Below are positions 19,701-26,800 of a stretch of DNA of 47,590 nucleotides, in pieces. Both the position numbers and the translations under genes were made by a program. Origin of the DNA: Candidatus Uhrbacteria bacterium CG_4_9_14_3_um_filter_41_35 (GTDB taxonomy: Bacteria > Patescibacteriota > Patescibacteriia > UBA9934); assembly GCA_002791275.1 (NCBI GenBank), contig PFWT01000003.1, positions 1 through 47,590 on the forward strand. The letters run 5' to 3'. Within the stretch, counting starts at the first letter, position 1. Every line of letters begins with the position of its first letter. The notes under the pieces were generated by a model, which did not search any database, was not told the origin of the DNA, and saw only the letters and a list, made by a program, of their open reading frames with translations.

Positions 19701-21621
19701 CAAGCAATCTACTTCTCCTTATGAACAAGTATCGATTTCAGTGGTGGCAACAAACCCAGGAAACCTAATGAACGGTCCAACGGAAGCTGACTTAACGGCC
19801 GTTGGAATTGATCCGTCGACCGCTTTACCAAATTGGGGAAACTATGTTTTACCACCAGGTTCTTATCCTGTGGCGCTAGCTGGTCGAGTTCCAACACGAG
19901 TTAATACAGAAAACGGTGCTATTGCAGTCGGTGATTTAATTACTACATCATCAACTGCTGGAGCAGGTATGAAATCAACAATGCCAGGCGCGGTTGTAGG
20001 TAGGGCTCTTCAGGCTTGGAACGGACCAGGTGAGGGTGTAATTGAAGTCTACATCCTTTCCGGTTGGCACTCAGGCGGAGCGATTGCAAACAACGGAACA
20101 ATGGGAACCTTAAATAATAATTTCGCTCTAACTGCGATTAGCCAAGCCACCGCCACAACCACAGGCCAAAATTCAAATGGTCTCTTTTTCCAGGGCTCTG
20201 GCTGGGACGGCACCACTGCCCAGGCGGTTGATATGGTGATTTCAAACGACGTAACTGATAGCGCAAACTACAAACTTTCTGTGAAAAATGATGTAGGAGC
20301 GGAAGTTGCCTATATTTCACAAAGTGGCGATATTGCACTTTCAGGCAAGTTGTATCCGTCAGACCGCGGAACTCTTCAGACCAGCAAGTACATATTCTAT
20401 GACGGCTCAGCTGGGCCGGGTGGCGACTTTATGCGCACCAATGCCTCTGGTTGGGCAACAGGTTCTTACGACTTTGCCGAAATGTTCCCATCAAATGACA
20501 GGGTAGTTCCGGGAGAGGTGGTGGTTTTTGCAAACGACAACCAAACTGTTCAACGATCAACTGGCGTAGCTTACGATCGAAAATTGGTGGGTATAATTTC
20601 TACTAGACCGGGGTTCTTAGCTGGTGAAAATTTAGATGGTCACGTACCGGTAGCTTTAGCAGGGCGGGTTCCAACCTTTGTTTCAAACGAAAATGGAACC
20701 ATTGCGCCAGGTGATCCACTTACAACTTCTTCGACTCCGGGCTACGCAATGAAAGCGACTGAGGCCGGACCAATTCTTGGTTACGCGATGGAGCCATTTA
20801 ATGGCACTATGGGTTCAATTATCACTTTTGTTCGAGCCTCATACTACGATGGTGGACCAGTGGTGGATGCGCCAGCAACGAATAATATCGCTTCAGGCTT
20901 AACCACTACGTCAAACCTCGATGTTTCTGGAACACTTAACCTAAACGCCGGAAATATCATCAATGTTTCCTCAATTGCAGGACTCGGTAACAGGTGGATT
21001 ATTAAAGACAACGGTGATCTTATTACTGAGGGTCGAATTACACACCTTGTAAAGTCTTACCAAAACACCGATGTTGAAACCTACGCTTCACTTTCTCGAG
21101 AAACAACTATTCAGCTTTCGGGAACTGCAACGCTCCATAATGGAACGGCAGTTATCAAGTTTGAGGATATCGATCCAGAATTTAATGATGTAATTTCAAA
21201 CCAAAATACATATCGGGTGTTCCTAACGGCTTCGGAGGCTACAAATTCACTTTACGCGCTCAATAGAACAATCGATGGATTCACGATTCAGGAATCAAAC
21301 GGAAATTCAAATGCCGTGATTGATTGGTTGGTGATTGCTTACCATAAAGATTACGCACCAACGGTAATTGTCCCTGACAACATTGCTCCGCAAACGGCAA
21401 CGAGCACACCAGCGGTTATCGCTTCGCCATCAGCTACAACTACGCCGGTAATCACGTCTACACCAGCTACCGTGTCGCCGACTCTTGAAACGGACACTGC
21501 AACCTCGACACCAGTAATTGCACCGGTGGTGAATAGCCAACCGACGCCAGATACACAAACAGCGACCTCAACAGTACCGGTGATTACATCTCCAACCGCA
21601 ACTAGCACACCGGCTATATAA
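13726..21621 (+). CDS. giant (2631 aa) repetitive, phage-tail-fibre-like surface protein
   Basis: TAATG overlap with the upstream gene; N-terminal hydrophobic segment; PNIVSYQGRILN start; repeated FRDGTNTLMTLTDAGTTG / GGDITLGTTSIFSGGDTASLNN modules; two ALAGRVPT...TTSS...GYAM-type C-terminal domains; Thr/Pro-rich tail. Confidence 0.85.
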   Translation: MNSIKLYREVRVENFPHVPGDMKKIRTRKTLISKITALFVIGFAFVSMFGFTLQNLQTARAASAPNIVSYQGRILNTNSVPVADASLEMKFEFYTAVSGGTCLWSNSSVDCDTNTPGSTVARSVTLTGGLFSELLGDTTAGTPYAGISDTLFADNAGVYLQVYIAGEALSPRKQIASVPYALNADTLDGADSTTFLTATGDTATGNHDYTGAIFMGASPLVFEGLTDDTNQTTFAFVDPTGTRTVTFKDESGTVAYLSDISGIGSKWTDGGAVTYLTSTTDGLAVGGTGFASASFGIDEANNTIYIGEGANSNGNIVFKASNAATGTLTYGTADSFDFTGGNITTDGNLALNGGNLTSTSTAFNFDIGNTGSLLFRDGTNTLMTLTDAGTTGSLGISGDLTVTGGDITLGTTSIFSGGDTASLNNIDAIDATTKTTIQTAITALANLTSATSLTSVGTLSGLTVTGFSDFTGATMVGASPLVFDGVTADVNKTTFAFTDPTGVRTVTFKDESGTVALLSDIALASSKWTDGGAVTYLTSTTDGLAVGGTGFASASFGIDEANNTIYIGEGANSNGNIVFKASNAATGTLTYGTADSFDFTGGNITTDGNLALNGGNLTSTSTAFNFDIGNTGSLLFRDGTNTLMTLTDAGTTGNLTITGDLGAVGGSFSGNVGAVDATLSGNLAVNGGTISSTATAFNIDVGNTGSMVFRDGTNTLMTLTDAGTTGDLTTSGDVIVSGGDITLGTTSIFSGGDTASLNNVDALDATTVTTVQNAITSLPNLTSATSLASVGTLTTGATGAGFTVDLDASTLTCTDCLDFTSLADSMTLDASLAIAQGTNTWTNTYTGTIGNGFTYNANLTTTGTAQTTNVNGLTTGTGMQLSSLSSARTSGDLMKVYLSSPYSAGATVSGNILDAGQLIYNNSTGAVDVTGETALIARTTTTQNAAATTSVTGAVASISNSASQLLGILTDTSNVLKVSQNYASATGAVLQIDNAGSGYAISANSAGFTVASNSNIATNGDLTVAGGDITLGTTSIFSGGDTASLNNIDALDATTVNTVQNAITSLPNLTSATSLASVGTLTTGATGAGFTVNLDASTLTCTDCLDFANLADSMTLDAAQSIVQGNYSWTDYYLNTTGVGRYYNANFLQNYSAAVYTANGIIAGGVLKLQSSSAVRTSGKLFVIDNTATYTTPATVSGSLNDLNQTLTNETGGLMTISGNTVNISRSSVSNIASANTVVTGAVMALSNNATETIGLVNDSGSILTLTQNYANSTGAVLKIDYAGTGNAIQLNSPTSGDLAINGGNITSTSGMQFSSSSYIWKDLGANTLMNLTDAGTTGNLGVTGDISGVGGTFSGNVAVNGGTLSSTATTFNIDVGNTGSMVFRDGTNTLMTLADTGTTGNLTTTGDVIVSGGDITLGATSIFSGGDIASLNNIDALNATTTTTIQNAITSLPNLTSATSLASVGTLTTGATGAGFTVNLDASTLTCTDCLDFANFADSMTLDASTTINAGTSNLWLLSSAGTNELLSLTNFRTDSALGIVQGASLTATTPTSTDGGVLHVVNTLNNNIGLSVYSDHAGSATAPLSYLFADNAAFDQNVVQVTNDGVKSGIMIDQNGNTGIVLSESVGGALHVSNSGNLGSGITAYSNISGPNAPLVHFATGSTYANQATMYVSSAGASSPALGLESGNTTNLGALTVYNSSNTGVGLLVDSSLGATASYPLSNIISSNVAFDQSLLRINNGSLNSSSAGLEIAMDATDATNHIYSDALKIGYNPTINTASGLLATGNAVDVSRTLANNGAGSLNISGALMTLSDSASTLGGLMMHTAPMIQATQNVTYSTGDLISLTNNGVGSGIDIVNTNNVSGAGIVEISALGLTSGYGFNIKVDASLLSTGAAYRVKAATLLTTQKAFSAVANTTETIYIETDGDIHIPAGSICIDNDASCTSSTDGTIYYRSAVTTGGDLAEVYESTEVLQAGDIIVIDSANPLKIKQSTSPYEQVSISVVATNPGNLMNGPTEADLTAVGIDPSTALPNWGNYVLPPGSYPVALAGRVPTRVNTENGAIAVGDLITTSSTAGAGMKSTMPGAVVGRALQAWNGPGEGVIEVYILSGWHSGGAIANNGTMGTLNNNFALTAISQATATTTGQNSNGLFFQGSGWDGTTAQAVDMVISNDVTDSANYKLSVKNDVGAEVAYISQSGDIALSGKLYPSDRGTLQTSKYIFYDGSAGPGGDFMRTNASGWATGSYDFAEMFPSNDRVVPGEVVVFANDNQTVQRSTGVAYDRKLVGIISTRPGFLAGENLDGHVPVALAGRVPTFVSNENGTIAPGDPLTTSSTPGYAMKATEAGPILGYAMEPFNGTMGSIITFVRASYYDGGPVVDAPATNNIASGLTTTSNLDVSGTLNLNAGNIINVSSIAGLGNRWIIKDNGDLITEGRITHLVKSYQNTDVETYASLSRETTIQLSGTATLHNGTAVIKFEDIDPEFNDVISNQNTYRVFLTASEATNSLYALNRTIDGFTIQESNGNSNAVIDWLVIAYHKDYAPTVIVPDNIAPQTATSTPAVIASPSATTTPVITSTPATVSPTLETDTATSTPVIAPVVNSQPTPDTQTATSTVPVITSPTATSTPAI
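14518..14880 (+). repeat. intragenic direct repeat A, copy 1 (copy 2 at 15301-15663)
   Basis: About 363 nt nearly identical (a handful of differences by eye), offset 783 nt = 261 codons. Confidence 0.9.
15301..15663 (+). repeat. intragenic direct repeat A, copy 2
   Basis: See copy 1 at 14518-14880. Confidence 0.9.
15937..16181 (+). repeat. intragenic direct repeat B, copy 1 (close copy from 16801; more diverged copy near 17960)
   Basis: GGTGGCGATATCACCCTCGGTACTACTTCGATTTTCTCGGGCGGAGACACAGCTTCGCTTAACAAC... at both 15937 and 16801, offset 864 nt = 288 codons; ends with LTCTDCLDF. Confidence 0.85.
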
Positions 21622-21641
21622 AAAATATTCAGATTTATGGT

Positions 21642-21675
21642 AAAATAAAAACGTTCAAATGAGCGTTTTTATTTT
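21642..21675 (+). terminator. hairpin terminator between the giant gene and the O-antigen-ligase-like gene
   Basis: AAAATAAAAACG ... CGTTTTTATTTT, 12-bp arms. Confidence 0.65.
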
Positions 21676-21684
21676 CTACATACT

Positions 21685-24096
21685 ATGAAAGATATTTTGA
21701 AATCAGGGACTTTAATTAAGGTCTACGCCAGCATTGCTCGGCTAGCCCTTTACGTTGCGGTGCTGTTTATTCCGCTCGCCTATTTTCCTTGGACGGTAGA
21801 TGCGCTTGAGGTTAATAAACAAACAATTTTACTCATTGTGATTTCAGTCGGGACAATCGCTTGGTTAGGAACAATGGTTGCTAGGCGCCAATTTGCTTTT
21901 AAGAAAACATGGTTGTTTATAGTTCCAGTGTTGCTTGTGATTTCGGTAGCAATTTCCTCCTTTACTTCACCTTCAGTTCTAACAAGCTGGGTTGGTCAAG
22001 GATTACAAGAGTACACCAGCTTTCTCTCATTCTTAGCCTTTTCGCTCTTGTTTATTGTGGCTAGCCACTTACTCAGTGAAACAAAAACTCAGCAAACTGT
22101 GTGGTTTTTATTTCTGCTAGCGTCTTCCTTGATTGGCCTTAATGTTAGTTTTGCAATTTTCGGCCTGCAGATTTTGCCAACTAACTTTATCGGCACACCA
22201 AATTCGTTAGGCTTTTTTATGACCTCAGTGGCTGTACTGGCTTCCGGACTTTGGTTAGTTGATGGTAATAAAGTCGACCAACAGATTTTACCTGCGGGCA
22301 TTATGGGGATAGTCTCAAAGGTTTTGATATTTATTACAGTTGTCGCGGATATTTTAATTTTACTGTCAATTGACTACTGGATGTTGTGGCTCTCTGCAAT
22401 TCTTGGAATGGGCATAATTTTTGGTTTTGCAATTCTAAGAGCAGATGAATTTCCAAACACTTCGAAATTCGTGTTGCCAATGCTTTTATTTGTGGTCTCA
22501 CTGCTTTTCTTATTCTTACCAAGTCCACTCGGAGGTCGATTTTCACCAGAAGTTTCGCCGTCTTATGGAGCTACACTAAATATCGCGAAAGCGACTTTGG
22601 CTGAGCACTCTGTACTCTTTGGCTCAGGACCTGGAACATTTTCTTTCAACTACGCTAAGTATGTTGTACAGGACGTGAATAATACCCAACTCTGGGACGT
22701 CCGTTTTGATCGTGGGGGAAGCTACTTGCTAACACTCCTTTCAACAATCGGTGTTGTGGGAACGCTACTCATGTTCTCATTCATTATGTGGCTTCTTGTT
22801 CTGGGGCTCAAGATGCTGATAACCGAACGAGCACACGCGGAGTGGAAAACAACTTTTGTTGCCTTTTCTGCGTGGTTAGTGTTAGCTTTTGGACTTTTCG
22901 CTTATTCTGCAAACTTTACCTTACTGTTTGTATTTTGGTTATTGTCGGCAGTGCTGGTAAGTCAGAGTAAATCGCAGGTATACGCTTCGGATTTCAAAAC
23001 CTCACCAAGATTTGGTTTGTTAACGGCATTCCTGTTTGTTTTGGTGAACGTAGGTTTACTTACAGTAATTTTTGTAAGCTCGTCAAGATATATCTCTGAA
23101 ATTGCTTTTGCTCACGCAGTTGAAAAAGACAAAGCAGGGGCGACTTTGGATGACGTAATTATTGATCTGGATCGAGCGGCTCGGCTAAATAAACTGTCAG
23201 ACGCAAACTATCGTAATTTAGCAAACGCTCTGTTACTTAAAGCAGGTGAACTCATCAAAAACCCAGACACTACACCAGAACAATTACAGAGCTTTATTGG
23301 TGCAAGTAAATCGGCAGCTGAACGAGCTAAAGACCTTTCACCACAAAATGTGACCAACTGGGCAATGCTTGGCGATATTTACCGCGAAGTTTCACCGGTT
23401 GTGGAGGGTGCTGATCAGTACGCAGTCGGGGCATATTTACAGGCAGTTGAACTATCTCCGACTAATCCAAAATATCGAACAGTTCTTGGGCGAGCATACT
23501 TAGTAAGAGCAGATCAGTTAGGTATTTTGGCGGAAGGTGATGATGAGGAAATTGCAAAGACAGCTTCTGAAAATCAGACTGAGGCGATTCGTTTGGCGGT
23601 CGAGAGTTTGCTAAAAGCAGTAGAGCTTAAGCCAAATTATGCACCCGCTGTTTACAACTTAGCGTTGGCTTACGAGCGACAAGGTAATTTAGCGGAAGCA
23701 GTTACAAAAATGGAAGCGTTGCGAGCTGGCAATCCGTCTGACATCGGAATCTCACTTCAGCTTGGTCTATTGTATTTAAAACAAGGAAAAACTGAACTTG
23801 CACAAACCGAGCTAGAAAGGTCAATCGAAATCGCGCCAAACTATTCAAACGCTCGCTGGTTCCTTTCTGCAGTTTACGAACAGCAGGGTAATTACACTGG
23901 TGCAATCGAACAGGTTGAAAAAGTTCTAGAATTGAATCCAGATAACTCCGCGGTTCAGCAACGACTAGATCGATTAAAGACTGGAGATGTAAACCCAAAG
24001 TTACCAGAGCCACTTGAAGAAACTTCAAATACTGCTTCGGACAGTATTGTAACAACTGGAGATAGTACAGTCTCTGAGCTACCAGTCACACCATAA
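21685..24096 (+). CDS. O-antigen-ligase-like polytopic membrane protein with C-terminal TPR domain
   Basis: About 10-12 hydrophobic helices with a Wzy/WaaL-like loop (FGSGPGTFSFNYAKYVV...RAHAEW), then TPRs (APAVYNLALAYERQGNLAEAVTKMEAL; NARWFLSAVYEQQGNYTGAIEQVEKVLELNPDN). Confidence 0.82.
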   Translation: MKDILKSGTLIKVYASIARLALYVAVLFIPLAYFPWTVDALEVNKQTILLIVISVGTIAWLGTMVARRQFAFKKTWLFIVPVLLVISVAISSFTSPSVLTSWVGQGLQEYTSFLSFLAFSLLFIVASHLLSETKTQQTVWFLFLLASSLIGLNVSFAIFGLQILPTNFIGTPNSLGFFMTSVAVLASGLWLVDGNKVDQQILPAGIMGIVSKVLIFITVVADILILLSIDYWMLWLSAILGMGIIFGFAILRADEFPNTSKFVLPMLLFVVSLLFLFLPSPLGGRFSPEVSPSYGATLNIAKATLAEHSVLFGSGPGTFSFNYAKYVVQDVNNTQLWDVRFDRGGSYLLTLLSTIGVVGTLLMFSFIMWLLVLGLKMLITERAHAEWKTTFVAFSAWLVLAFGLFAYSANFTLLFVFWLLSAVLVSQSKSQVYASDFKTSPRFGLLTAFLFVLVNVGLLTVIFVSSSRYISEIAFAHAVEKDKAGATLDDVIIDLDRAARLNKLSDANYRNLANALLLKAGELIKNPDTTPEQLQSFIGASKSAAERAKDLSPQNVTNWAMLGDIYREVSPVVEGADQYAVGAYLQAVELSPTNPKYRTVLGRAYLVRADQLGILAEGDDEEIAKTASENQTEAIRLAVESLLKAVELKPNYAPAVYNLALAYERQGNLAEAVTKMEALRAGNPSDIGISLQLGLLYLKQGKTELAQTELERSIEIAPNYSNARWFLSAVYEQQGNYTGAIEQVEKVLELNPDNSAVQQRLDRLKTGDVNPKLPEPLEETSNTASDSIVTTGDSTVSELPVTP

Positions 24097-24104
24097 AAAA
24101 GTTC

Positions 24105-24138
24105 GTATAAAATGAGGTGATTTCACCTCATTTTATAT
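24105..24138. terminator. intrinsic terminator
   Basis: TATAAAATGAGGTGA-TT-TCACCTCATTTTATA. Confidence 0.75.
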
Positions 24139-24379
24139 TTCTGAAAATTTACCTATGGAGATTTATTAAATACTAATTAAATAACGTCGTCTGATAGTGT
24201 TTTTTATGACAACTTTGACCAAGTTGCATGACATACACTAAGCCGTCATTCAGAGCCTGCTGTGAGTCATGGCGAAGAATCTAAATGTTGCAGTACACCG
24301 TAAATATAGGTCCAGGTTGTTAGAGAGGGTGTAGTTTTGGATAATGTCTTATTCTACCGAAAAGGGTGTGTATAAAAAA

Positions 24380-24405
24380 AAGACCCCAGCTGGGTCTAAG
24401 GTTGC
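24380..24405 (-). terminator. intrinsic terminator of the minus-strand caspase-like gene
   Basis: On minus strand: AGACCC-AGCT-GGGGTCT followed by T8. Confidence 0.75.
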
Positions 24406-24433
24406 AAAACAGAGTGTCTGCTTGCTTGCTAGT

Positions 24434-25483
24434 TTACCACTTGAAGTCGATCGAGGCTCCGTGTGGCGTTACGCTGAGGGCAGTGCCAGAGCCTGCGAGA
24501 ACCACGCTGGCAGTAAATAGCCCATAGGTGGTGCTTCGTAGGTGGCTATACCGCGAGCGAGCGTCGTTGTAGGCAGGCTCGTTCGGGTAGATGGTTTCAG
24601 GAGCGGTTGAAAGCACATTGTGCTTCATCCTGCTTGCAAGACCATAGGTGATGGCACCTGACACTGCGAGCGCCCCGCTTGTGGCAAGGAGTGTGGACCC
24701 GGCAAATCGGAGCTTCCTCGACGATGGCTTTTTGTTCTTGTGTGCGAGTTCTACCGAGGCGTCTGGAATGCTCGTTCCGTATAAGAATGCCAGCTCCCTA
24801 TTTACACAGATGTTGAATTGGCCAAAAGCCACTGGGCCGTCCTGCGATACAAGCCCTAAGCACTCGCTCATCGACTTTGCCATGGTGGGCTTGTCTGGAC
24901 CCGGATCGCTTTCGAAGCAGCTCAAGTTCGGGTACTCGCTAAAGTCCGAACAGCCAATTTCCCGCAAGGGGAAGTCTCGATAGACCAGTGGGTTCTGACT
25001 TTTCACCGAACCGTCGAGGTAGACGAACAGCTTCGTTTCTGCCGGCACTCTGTTTGCAATAAAATCACGCAGAATGCTGATATCGATGAGTGAGGAGGTT
25101 GGAGCGAGCAGCTCAGGGTCGAACATATCCGAAGCCATAAGACCCGGCGCACCCGAGTCCACAGCGCCGTGGGCACGGAGGACCAGAACAAGATTCTCAC
25201 CAGTTTGAACTTGTGTCAGACTTTCGGTGAAGGCCTTGATGATGTTCGGCCCGGTCGCTTCGGCGCCACACAAACTTACCACGTTGCCGAGCATCGCCTC
25301 AGAAGTGCCTAGTGTAGTTGCGAGCTCTTGGCACTCCGTTTGCGCGTTTTGCAAATGGGGGAGCTCGGGCGCAAAAGGGTATTCTTCAATTCCCACAATG
25401 AGGACATGGCTACGCGGGGCGTCTCCAGCTTTTGCGGTAAACGCCAGCAAGAAACCGATTACCAAAGTCAAAAACTGCTTCAC
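24434..25483 (-). CDS. secreted/membrane caspase-like (peptidase C14 fold) protein, putative Cys-to-Ser at catalytic position
   Basis: GTG start at 25483 with GGAGG 5 nt upstream; signal peptide KQFLTLVIGFLLAFTAKA; HVLIVGIEEYPFAPELPHLQNAQTECQELATTLG (p20 start), LVLVLRAHGAVDSG (His region), LFVYLDGSVKSQ (expected D-x-C region); two C-terminal TM segments. ORF track start is 25513. Confidence 0.68.
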   Translation of the reverse strand: MKQFLTLVIGFLLAFTAKAGDAPRSHVLIVGIEEYPFAPELPHLQNAQTECQELATTLGTSEAMLGNVVSLCGAEATGPNIIKAFTESLTQVQTGENLVLVLRAHGAVDSGAPGLMASDMFDPELLAPTSSLIDISILRDFIANRVPAETKLFVYLDGSVKSQNPLVYRDFPLREIGCSDFSEYPNLSCFESDPGPDKPTMAKSMSECLGLVSQDGPVAFGQFNICVNRELAFLYGTSIPDASVELAHKNKKPSSRKLRFAGSTLLATSGALAVSGAITYGLASRMKHNVLSTAPETIYPNEPAYNDARSRYSHLRSTTYGLFTASVVLAGSGTALSVTPHGASIDFKW

Positions 25484-25630
25484 AGGAGCCTCCAGATTTA
25501 TTGTTAATCCCAACTTGAGGGACTCATAAACCTAACTAATTTTAGCATAAGTGTCAATATCTTGACCGAATATGTTTTTTTACCTATTATCAAGACTTAA
25601 TCAGCCTTTTTAGGCGAAGATGTATATATT

Positions 25631-26707
25631 ATGCTCCAAGTTGGAATTGTCGGTCTACCAAACGTAGGAAAATCAACATTGTTTACCGCGCTCACTAAAA
25701 AACAAGTGGACTGCGCCAACTTTCCGTTTTGTACAATCGAACCAAACGTGGGGACTGTGAAGGTGCCAGACGCGCGGATTGATAACTTATCATCAATTTC
25801 GGGCTCACTTAAAGTAATTCCAACCGCGATCGAGTTCGTTGACATCGCCGGGCTTGTGAAGGGCGCTCACAAAGGTGAGGGACTCGGAAATAAATTTTTA
25901 GCAACCATCCGCGAGGTCGACATGATCGCGCACGTGGTTCGTAACTTTACAGAAGGTGAGGTAACGCACGTTGATGGATCAGTCGATGCGATACGAGATG
26001 TGGAGGTGATTGAACTAGAACTAATCATGGCGGATCTCGCGTCTGTTGAAAAACGTTTAAACAGCATTGAACGAAAGGCAGAGGCAACAAAAGATAAGGC
26101 GCTAGTAGCAGAGGTTGCAGTGCTTAAGAAGTGGCAAATGGTTTTAACCCAGGGAAAACTGGCGTCGGTGGTCGAACTTACACCGGAGGAACGGGTTACC
26201 GTAAACACCATGAGATTGCTTACAGACAAGAAGGTTTTGTATATCGTGAACGTGGACGAAAAAGACGCAAAGGATCCAAACTGGTCATCACCACTTGGCC
26301 CAGACCGAATTGCAATTCCAATCTCAGTTAAAATCGAAGCCGAAATTGCCTCACTCGAGGAAGAAGATGCGTTAATGTTCATGGAAGAACTTGGGCTAGC
26401 TGATTCTGGACTAAACGTAGTCATAAAAACAGCTTACACAATGCTCGACCTTATTACTTACTTCACAAGCGGTGTACAGGAAACGCGAGCTTGGACCGTT
26501 CGAAAAGGCTCAACCGCGCCACAAGCGGCGGGAGTAATTCACACGGATTTCGAAAAAGGTTTTATCCGAGCTGAAACTATTTCCTACAACGACTATGTTG
26601 AATTTAACGGGGAAGCTGGAGCCCGGGATAATGGAAAATTCAGGGTCGAGGGTAAAACATATGTGGTAGAAGACGGAGATGTAATGCACTTCAGATTTGC
26701 AACATAA
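25631..26707 (+). CDS. ychF: redox-regulated ATPase YchF
   Basis: [38 protein letters not shown]-terminal TGS-like domain. Confidence 0.97.
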   Translation: MLQVGIVGLPNVGKSTLFTALTKKQVDCANFPFCTIEPNVGTVKVPDARIDNLSSISGSLKVIPTAIEFVDIAGLVKGAHKGEGLGNKFLATIREVDMIAHVVRNFTEGEVTHVDGSVDAIRDVEVIELELIMADLASVEKRLNSIERKAEATKDKALVAEVAVLKKWQMVLTQGKLASVVELTPEERVTVNTMRLLTDKKVLYIVNVDEKDAKDPNWSSPLGPDRIAIPISVKIEAEIASLEEEDALMFMEELGLADSGLNVVIKTAYTMLDLITYFTSGVQETRAWTVRKGSTAPQAAGVIHTDFEKGFIRAETISYNDYVEFNGEAGARDNGKFRVEGKTYVVEDGDVMHFRFAT

Positions 26708-26740
26708 AAAATACTAGCTTCGGCTAGTATTTTTTATGTT
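26701..26740. terminator. bidirectional terminator between convergent ychF and methyltransferase
   Basis: 18-bp perfect arms AACATAAAAAATACTAGC-TTCG-GCTAGTATTTTTTATGTT. Confidence 0.85.
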
Positions 26741-26800
26741 TAGATTATGTTGTTGCCAAAAATCTTAATCTTAAGACCTGAAGTCTAACTCTTAAAACAC

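Noticed and set aside
24434-26707. Defence-system interpretation (caspase-like protein plus adjacent GTPase)
   Set aside because: The neighbouring GTPase is housekeeping YchF on the opposite strand; there is no sensor or effector partner next to the caspase-like gene.
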